From Kordia algicida (GTDB taxonomy: Bacteria > Bacteroidota > Bacteroidia > Flavobacteriales > Flavobacteriaceae): a stretch of 64,000 nt of DNA. Both the position numbers and the translations under genes were made by a program. Shown in pieces: positions 58,647 to 64,000 of the stretch (its first letter is position 1; each line of letters starts with the position of its first letter). The stretch is taken from NCBI RefSeq assembly GCF_051013375.1, contig NZ_CP142125.1. The stretch is one strand, 5' to 3'. The notes under the pieces are model-generated. The model made no database searches and was not told where the DNA came from. It was given only the letters and a program-made list of their open reading frames with translations.

Positions 58647-59923
58647 TTTTTCTGTGCTTTACGTTTTTGTTTTTTAAACATGATGTAGTTTGTGGCGAAG
58701 AAACCTGCACCAATAAGGACAAATAAAAGTCCACGCATGACATAGCTAATATTCGTATCAAAAAAACGACAAGTAATAAGTGCCGCAATAATCAGCATTC
58801 CATAGTTTAAAATACCAAAGTGAAATGTATCCGCGCCAAGCTTAATTGCTGTGATTCCCAAGATAAATAGTAAAATGTTTACAAGAATTGTTGCCGTTAT
58901 TGCATTAAAAAGTCCAATCATAAAAATAATTCCAAAAACTATAAATACGAAGTTGAACAGATTCATCATTTTAAAGTTTTGGTGCTTACTGTTGAAATAT
59001 AGAAGAATACTTGCAATTATGAATAAGATGACACATGATAAAAACTCTAGAGAATAAAATTGAACATCATCAAATTCATGTTTCCAAATGTATTTAAAAC
59101 TCAAAATAAGAAGTAAAATAATGGTTCCTAATGAGCCTAAAAAACGATAGCCGTTCTGAATTAATGATTTGTCTTTAAAATACGGAAGTTGTCCAATGCC
59201 ATAAAAAACACAAAATAGCAAAACGTACATGAGAAAACCGACTCCTTCACTATGATCTATACAAATTGGTAGCGCAATGATTACACTCAACGGAAATAAC
59301 CAGTGCAATATGTTTGTGACTGCCGATGGAACTTTTGATTGAATCATTTGATAATATCGTGGCAAACTCAATGCTAGCAATACAAAATATAAATGCGGAA
59401 TGGTGGTCGAACGACCATAACCAGCTTCAATAGCAAAATACGTGATAAAAATTAAGTGTAATATAACGGCGGTTTTCGATTTGGTGACATACAGAAGCGG
59501 AACACAAAGTACGATCCACGCCAATAAAAACGATTCTACATCGCCTGAAACATGATATACCTGACTTACCAATGCGATACATGCGCCAACAGCAAAAAAC
59601 AGAAATGCAGTTGCGGCTTCTTTCCAAGCCATGCTTTTATCTTTAAAAATGCTGTAGCCTAATACTACTTGTCCGAGAATCATTGGTAAAAAGGCACATA
59701 CAAGTTTGGTGACTTTTGAAAAATTGTCCCAATTGTGCGCCATGATTAAAATAATTCCCAATCCGACTAAAGTAGCGCCTAAAATTCCGAAAATCGTGAA
59801 CAATTTGTTGGAGCCAGCTTCTTCAGAAGTTGCATAATAAGCTTTTATATTTTGAGCAATCTCGTCCGTAATAATGCCATTTTCGACCAATTCAGGCAAC
59901 GCTCTTGTAATTTTTGAACTCAT
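58643..59923 (-). CDS. DUF2157 membrane protein
   Basis: Protein of 426 residues. A short soluble N-terminus (about 1-35, LPELVENGIITDEIAQNIKAYY) is the DUF2157 start. About a dozen membrane helices follow, ending in a basic tail (KKQKRKAQKK). It has no transporter or enzyme motif. It is translationally coupled to the GDYXXLXY gene. Confidence 0.9.
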   Translation of the reverse strand: MSSKITRALPELVENGIITDEIAQNIKAYYATSEEAGSNKLFTIFGILGATLVGLGIILIMAHNWDNFSKVTKLVCAFLPMILGQVVLGYSIFKDKSMAWKEAATAFLFFAVGACIALVSQVYHVSGDVESFLLAWIVLCVPLLYVTKSKTAVILHLIFITYFAIEAGYGRSTTIPHLYFVLLALSLPRYYQMIQSKVPSAVTNILHWLFPLSVIIALPICIDHSEGVGFLMYVLLFCVFYGIGQLPYFKDKSLIQNGYRFLGSLGTIILLLILSFKYIWKHEFDDVQFYSLEFLSCVILFIIASILLYFNSKHQNFKMMNLFNFVFIVFGIIFMIGLFNAITATILVNILLFILGITAIKLGADTFHFGILNYGMLIIAALITCRFFDTNISYVMRGLLFVLIGAGFFATNYIMFKKQKRKAQKK

Positions 59924-59975
59924 AATTTCAATGAAATAAGTTTAAATATATCAATTTATAATATCGTTCGTGTGT

Positions 59976-60818
59976 TTACCAGAATAAAAATGGACGATGT
60001 TTTTTTGTTTTAATAAGTTTTCCATTCAAGTCATAATATTTAAAAACACCTTTCTTTCTTCCTTTTTTATAATTTCCTTCTTCCTTCAATACATGATTTG
60101 GATGAAATTCTTTCCAATAGCCGTTTTTCACTGCTTTGTAATTGGAGGTATCTGACCAAAAAATATAATGCAAACCACCTTTATGTTTTTGAACAAACGA
60201 ATTTCTGTGTGTTTCTGTTTTCGGTGCATAAAGCGGAATTTTGCCTTCATCAGTATATCCTGAATTGTATCCGATTTTTTTATCTATGATGACACAGTAA
60301 ATCAATCGATCATTAATTTCAGTAGGTTTTATAGGATAATCGTTGTCTGTTGAAAGTCTGTTAACTAAAAATGAAACATGTGGAGTTTTTATAATCCAAT
60401 ACTGTTTTGCATTGGTCGTGGTCAGTTTTGCTTTCGGATATTTTTTATAAATATCTTCCACAGTTACTTTTCCCAATGCGATAAAAATGGAATCATTAAT
60501 TGTTCCCGCAAAAGGTTTGTACAAATGTACTTTATGAACAATTTCTTGAGTTTCATGATTTGTTTGAAACAAAATTCCCAATCGTTCAATATAAAGAGAA
60601 TTCAAACTTCCATAATAATCTCCACAACGATCTGTATGCGGACAATCGGACGTTAAAGTATCTTTGATAATTTCTGCCTGATAATTTTTTAAAACATCAG
60701 GACGAGTGGAATAACCCAACTCAATAACGTTGAAAAATTTGCCAGGAACAATAGTTTTATTTTGGCTAAAACAAGTCAATGAAATAAATATAAGTAAGAT
60801 TGTAATTTTTAAATTCAT
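59976..60818 (-). CDS. secreted protein with MORN-like tail
   Basis: Protein of 280 residues with a signal peptide (ending TCFSQN near 19). The middle (about 30-200) has no recognised fold; it contains a Cys pair in SDCPHTDRCGDYYG. The C-terminal 60 residues hold MORN/YwqK-type repeats (NGYWKEFHPNHVLKEEGNYKKGRKKGVFKYYDLNGK). The ATG overlaps the stop of the upstream membrane gene (ATGA), so they form a pair. Confidence 0.8.
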   Translation of the reverse strand: MNLKITILLIFISLTCFSQNKTIVPGKFFNVIELGYSTRPDVLKNYQAEIIKDTLTSDCPHTDRCGDYYGSLNSLYIERLGILFQTNHETQEIVHKVHLYKPFAGTINDSIFIALGKVTVEDIYKKYPKAKLTTTNAKQYWIIKTPHVSFLVNRLSTDNDYPIKPTEINDRLIYCVIIDKKIGYNSGYTDEGKIPLYAPKTETHRNSFVQKHKGGLHYIFWSDTSNYKAVKNGYWKEFHPNHVLKEEGNYKKGRKKGVFKYYDLNGKLIKTKKHRPFLFW

Positions 60819-61309
60819 AATTTGGATTCTTGTGAAACCGTTTGCGTCTTTAAAAAGCCTCCAATAGCTTGCATTACTGATGGAATTATAGAAAAGGATA
60901 TTAAAAAAACATGACGAATAACCGTATTTAGTTGATGTGTTTTAAAGTAATCAGAAAAGCAAAAGGGTAATTCCGTTGGAACTACATATATTCTGTAAAG
61001 GAACCATAATATACCATCATTTCCTTTTTTCCAATTTAGATCTGTTGGTGAGTTAATAAAAGCGGCAAGCCAAATACAAATTCCAATAAAAGTTATAATC
61101 CAATATTGTTTTAATTGAAATTTTTCTGTTTTTCTTGTGATAAGATAACCACTAACTAGATAAAAACTTAACACTAATAAAAAGTGAAAAATGGCGGTTA
61201 TAATCTCTATAATGTCATTTCCTTCAAAGCTATGTAAATGGATAAGACCAAAAATGGAAATGATAAATATTATAATGTGTGCTAAAAGTAAATAGACTTG
61301 CTTACTCAT
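60815..61309 (-). CDS. four-helix membrane protein, unknown
   Basis: Protein of 164 residues with four predicted membrane helices (about 5-25, 35-58, 70-88 and 130-150). It has no known motif. It is coupled by a four-base overlap to the secreted MORN-tail protein downstream. The two may work together at the envelope, but nothing in the sequence says how. Confidence 0.78.
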   Translation of the reverse strand: MSKQVYLLLAHIIIFIISIFGLIHLHSFEGNDIIEIITAIFHFLLVLSFYLVSGYLITRKTEKFQLKQYWIITFIGICIWLAAFINSPTDLNWKKGNDGILWFLYRIYVVPTELPFCFSDYFKTHQLNTVIRHVFLISFSIIPSVMQAIGGFLKTQTVSQESKL

Positions 61310-61336
61310 TTAGAAATAGATTAAAATTTAAAAACA

Positions 61337-61377
61337 AACCTCGCAACAACATACAATCATCATTGTGTTACGAGGTT
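61337..61377 (-). terminator. possible terminator of the YiaA/B gene
   Basis: AACCTCG pairs with CGAGGTT across a 27-base partly pairing loop. The minus strand continues with TTTGTTTTT. It is weaker than the other terminators in the window. Confidence 0.55.
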
Positions 61378-61396
61378 CTTGGTAATCAACCAACAT

Positions 61397-61870
61397 TTAA
61401 GCTTCTTGATTTTTTAATCCATGTAAATCTCTAGTATTTTTCTGTACGGCAACAGATGCGAATAAACTCAGTGCAAACGACATTCCGTAGAATCCTTTTT
61501 CGCTCAATTCCAATTCAGCTTTCCACAATCCGACTACTAATAATAGTACGGAAGCAATTGTTGTAAACCAGCTAATTCCATAATAGATATCTGTCACAGG
61601 AATTCCTTCCATTCGGTCTCTTACAGATTTTTGAACGGAAACGACGGAGAACAATCCGAATAGTAAAATGGTAAAATAATATCCTTTTTCGTTCAACTCC
61701 ATGCCTGCGTTCCACAATCCGACACAATACGCAACCATTCCGATAAATAATGCTGCCCAAGATGCAGAGATAAATGCAGGTGTTGGCTTAAAAGGATTTT
61801 TTTCTTCTCTTTTAGAAGGTAAACTTTTCTTTGTTTTTTCTTCTGAACTTAAAAATGTTTGGTTTTCCAT
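61397..61870 (-). CDS. YiaA/YiaB two-helix membrane protein
   Basis: Protein of 157 residues with two copies of the YiaA/B unit. Each is a helix pair joined by a conserved GLWNAGMELNEKGYY / GLWKAELELSEKGFY loop, ending in VSVQKSVRD / VAVQKNTRD. The N-terminal 30 residues are soluble and charged. The family is an inner-membrane protein of unknown function. The internal duplication is normal for it. Confidence 0.9.
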   Translation of the reverse strand: MENQTFLSSEEKTKKSLPSKREEKNPFKPTPAFISASWAALFIGMVAYCVGLWNAGMELNEKGYYFTILLFGLFSVVSVQKSVRDRMEGIPVTDIYYGISWFTTIASVLLLVVGLWKAELELSEKGFYGMSFALSLFASVAVQKNTRDLHGLKNQEA

Positions 61871-62045
61871 AATGGTATTTTTAAATGTTACTTGATTTTT
61901 TGTTTGTTAATTACAGGACAAATATGCGATCGGAATTTTAGCTACAAAACTCTATTTTTCATAAAAAAGGATTATATTTATAGTGATAAATAATATTTAA
62001 ATAATTGATTAATAGTTATTTAAATATTTAAAAACAGCCGATATA

Positions 62046-63545
62046 ATGATTGCAATTGATACAATTATTTCTCAGTTTTCAACGGAAGAACAACAGGAAT
62101 TTATAAAATACCTTACGTATAAGAACAAACGACATGACACTAAGAATGTGCAATTGTTTAAGTTGTTATTGGCGAATTGTCCTGGAAAAGAAATTCCCAA
62201 AAAGTTATACGGAAAAGATAATAAAACGGCCTATCACGGATTGCGGAAACGTCTGTGGAGTTCGTTACTCGATTTTATGGCAACACAAAGTTTGACGCAT
62301 GAAGTTTCCGTGGAACTCGATATTACCAAACGTGTATTAGTCGCTCGAAACCTATTGCAACAAAAACAATTTAAAACAGCTTTTAAAGTTTTGGACAAAG
62401 CAGAAAAGAAAGCACGTGAATCGTTGCATTTTTCATTACTGAATGAAGTCTATCACACACAAATACAATATGCGCACACGACACCATTTGCACCACCATT
62501 AGAAACGATAATTGCAAAATTTACGGCAAATCAGAAGGATTTTTTACAGGAAGAAAAGTTAAATATGGCGTATGCAGTTATCAAAGAAAACCTGCAAAAA
62601 GTCGTTTATCAAGGAGAAATTATATCATTTCAAAAGTTAATTCAGCAAACCTATGAGCGATTTGAAATTTCGCAAGAAATCGGGTTGTCCTATAAATCGT
62701 TGTATCAATTGGCGCAAATTGTAAACTCAGTAGCTTCTGTAACGAAAGATTATTTTAACGTAGCGCCATTTTTGTTGGAAAATTACAAAGACATTTCCAA
62801 CCGATTGAAACAAACCGACAAACATTTATTTTATCACATCAAGGTATTGTATTTGATTGCAAACATTTTCTTTAGAAAGAAAGAATTCGCAGAAAGCTTA
62901 CAATATTTAAGTTTGATGAATACCGAAATGCAAAAACAAAAACAGCGCTATTACAAAAGTTCATTGTTAACGTATCAAACATTATTGGCGTTAAATCAAA
63001 ATTATTCAGGAAATTCAGCAGAAGCAATTCAGCTTTTGGAAGAAGTTGCAAAGGTTAAAAAGTACGATTTGGAAGCGATGTTGGACATCCATTTAAGCTT
63101 AATTGTATTCTATTTTCAACAAGGCGAATTCAAAAAAGCACAGCAAACCTTTGCAAAATTTTATCATACAGACAAGTGGTACGAAGAAAAAGCTGGTGTA
63201 GAATGGGTGATTAAGAAGAACTTAATTGAATTATTATTACACATCGAATTGGGCAATATTTCGTATGTTGATTCGCGATTTACAAGTTTCCAACGAAAAT
63301 ACTATCCATTTTTGAAAAAAGCTGGCGAACAACGTGTCATTACCTTTTTAAAATTTGTAAAACAATACTATCACGCGCCTGAAACTGTAACGAGTGAAGC
63401 TTTTAAAACTTCCGTAGAAAGTTCTTTTGAATGGAAAAGTCGTGTAGAAGAAGATATTTTTGTGATGAGTTTTTACGCGTGGCTGAAAGCAAAAATGAAC
63501 AAAACAGATTTATATCAAACAACGTTAGATTTGGTGAAAAATTGA
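62046..63545 (+). CDS. large helical (TPR-like) protein, unknown
   Basis: Protein of 499 residues with no signal peptide and no membrane helix. It is almost entirely helical, with pairs of about 34-40 residues (for example QKQFKTAFKVLDKAEKKARESLH near 105 and FAESLQYLSLMNTEMQKQKQRYYK near 283), which suggests TPR-like solenoids. I recognise no enzymatic motif. It probably serves as a cytosolic scaffold. It is preceded by an AT-rich gap and followed by the repeat region at the window end. Confidence 0.85.
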   Translation: MIAIDTIISQFSTEEQQEFIKYLTYKNKRHDTKNVQLFKLLLANCPGKEIPKKLYGKDNKTAYHGLRKRLWSSLLDFMATQSLTHEVSVELDITKRVLVARNLLQQKQFKTAFKVLDKAEKKARESLHFSLLNEVYHTQIQYAHTTPFAPPLETIIAKFTANQKDFLQEEKLNMAYAVIKENLQKVVYQGEIISFQKLIQQTYERFEISQEIGLSYKSLYQLAQIVNSVASVTKDYFNVAPFLLENYKDISNRLKQTDKHLFYHIKVLYLIANIFFRKKEFAESLQYLSLMNTEMQKQKQRYYKSSLLTYQTLLALNQNYSGNSAEAIQLLEEVAKVKKYDLEAMLDIHLSLIVFYFQQGEFKKAQQTFAKFYHTDKWYEEKAGVEWVIKKNLIELLLHIELGNISYVDSRFTSFQRKYYPFLKKAGEQRVITFLKFVKQYYHAPETVTSEAFKTSVESSFEWKSRVEEDIFVMSFYAWLKAKMNKTDLYQTTLDLVKN

Positions 63546-64000
63546 TTTTTGTGAATTGAAAGATTAAATGATTCAAGAATTGAAAAACTTATGAAACGTC
63601 TTTGCGAAAGTTTTGAAAAAACTTACGGCAATCTTTTCCCTAAGAAAACTCAGTGTTTATTCAGCGACAGACTACCACGTCGTAAACTCCTCGTAGTGAC
63701 GTTACTACTATGCTACAAATTCCTAGACGTCTGATCGAGTGGAAAATGGGATACCATTTTTTGTATCGGGATCGGCTAGTTTATGCTAAATTCCTCTTTG
63801 TTTCAAAATACCAAGAGCGAAGTGATACCAAGATATCAATATTCCAAAAGGCAAAGTCAAGTCTAAAAGCAAAGCAAATCTATTAATACCCAAAAATAAG
63901 TCGCCATTCAACATTTAAAATTTAAAATAAAAAAGAACACTCTACAGTATTTACAGTTTCTTGAAATCCAATAATACTATCAAAAACAACCTTGAATCCT
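63546..64000. other. non-coding repeat region at window end
   Basis: No plausible gene. It shares several blocks, in the same order, with 47500-47850: TGAAACGTCTTTG, the CCACGTCG...CTCCTCGTA repeat (63665-63702), AATACCAA, GGCAAAGTCAAGTCTAAAA and CAACCTTGAATC. It is therefore a diverged copy of one long dispersed sequence. Confidence 0.65.
63665..63702. repeat. dispersed repeat CCACGTCG...CTCCTCGTA
   Basis: CAGACTACCACGTCG then CTCCTCGTAGTGACGT. Same family as 47585-47622 and as the partial copy at the window start. Confidence 0.65.

Noticed and set aside
1..64000. rRNA, tRNA, tmRNA, riboswitches, prophage or complete IS elements
   Set aside because: Looked for characteristic sequences and gene types (transposases, integrases, conserved RNA cores) and saw none. 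A covariance-model scan would be needed to exclude small RNAs.

Overview
This window is a low-GC chromosomal segment from a marine-type member of the Flavobacteriaceae (Bacteroidota). The main signs are a secreted protein with a type B gliding/type IX secretion C-terminal domain (11392-13812), a GldL-like mini-protein, GSCFA and LemA/TPM genes, Bacteroidota-type promoters (TAnnTTTG about 7 bp before the start of transcription), and dense dispersed repeats of the kind seen in flavobacterial genomes. The genus cannot be fixed from sequence alone; a Kordia-like organism would fit the lanthipeptide-type precursor and the gene content. I see no rRNA, tRNA, CRISPR array, prophage or complete insertion sequence.

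0-24 kb is mostly housekeeping and cell envelope. It holds the ribosome GTPases era and der, a CobW-type metal GTPase, a large outer-membrane beta-barrel protein, a C-type-lectin secreted protein followed by 14 exact copies of a 16-bp tandem repeat, and a minus-strand operon (M23 peptidase, MerR, LemA, two TPM proteins). It also holds alaS, a GSCFA protein and an unusually long aromatic amino acid hydroxylase.

24-38.7 kb is a phenylacetate catabolon. A TetR regulator is followed by an isolated 51-residue lanthipeptide-like precursor gene with its own promoter and terminator. Then come paaE, paaA, paaB, paaC, paaD, paaG, paaH, paaI, paaJ, paaZ, a paaF-like hydratase and paaY, all on the plus strand. 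A 20-bp perfect palindrome overlaps the paaE promoter and is the likely TetR site. Together these genes epoxidise phenylacetyl-CoA, isomerise it, open the ring and beta-oxidise the product to acetyl-CoA and succinyl-CoA. The CoA ligase (paaK) is not in the window. PaaZ carries an extra C-terminal DinB/DUF1569-like domain.

The gaps of this catabolon are full of small elements. There is a hairpin family with covarying stems and a constant TTTC/GAAA loop, four copies of which end exactly 8 nt before a paa start codon. There are perfect inverted repeats across the paaC and paaZ stop codons, and two four-helix-bundle ORFs bracketed by inverted flanks, with three ORF-less look-alikes. There are three copies of a TTTGGGCGTT...CTAACGC element placed just after stop codons, REP-like GAGCGNAGTCGA repeats, a frameshifted GIY-YIG gene, and a 7-bp microsatellite before paaZ. 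This is the most unusual part of the window.

38.7-47.4 kb holds a lipoprotein, a gene broken by an in-frame stop, an ATP-grasp protein, a glyoxalase-fold protein, and an Lrp regulator divergent from branched-chain amino acid genes (2-oxo acid dehydrogenase E2, ilvE, fused E1 alpha/beta). 47.4-64 kb begins with a repeat-rich non-coding stretch, followed by a YwqK-like protein, hutU, a small Cys-rich protein, an ACC-deaminase-like enzyme, a glucosaminidase-LysM lipoprotein and hemL. It continues with small periplasmic proteins, an ABC ATPase with a small membrane protein, a DUF2157/GDYXXLXY pair and several unknown membrane proteins. It ends in another repeat-rich non-coding stretch.
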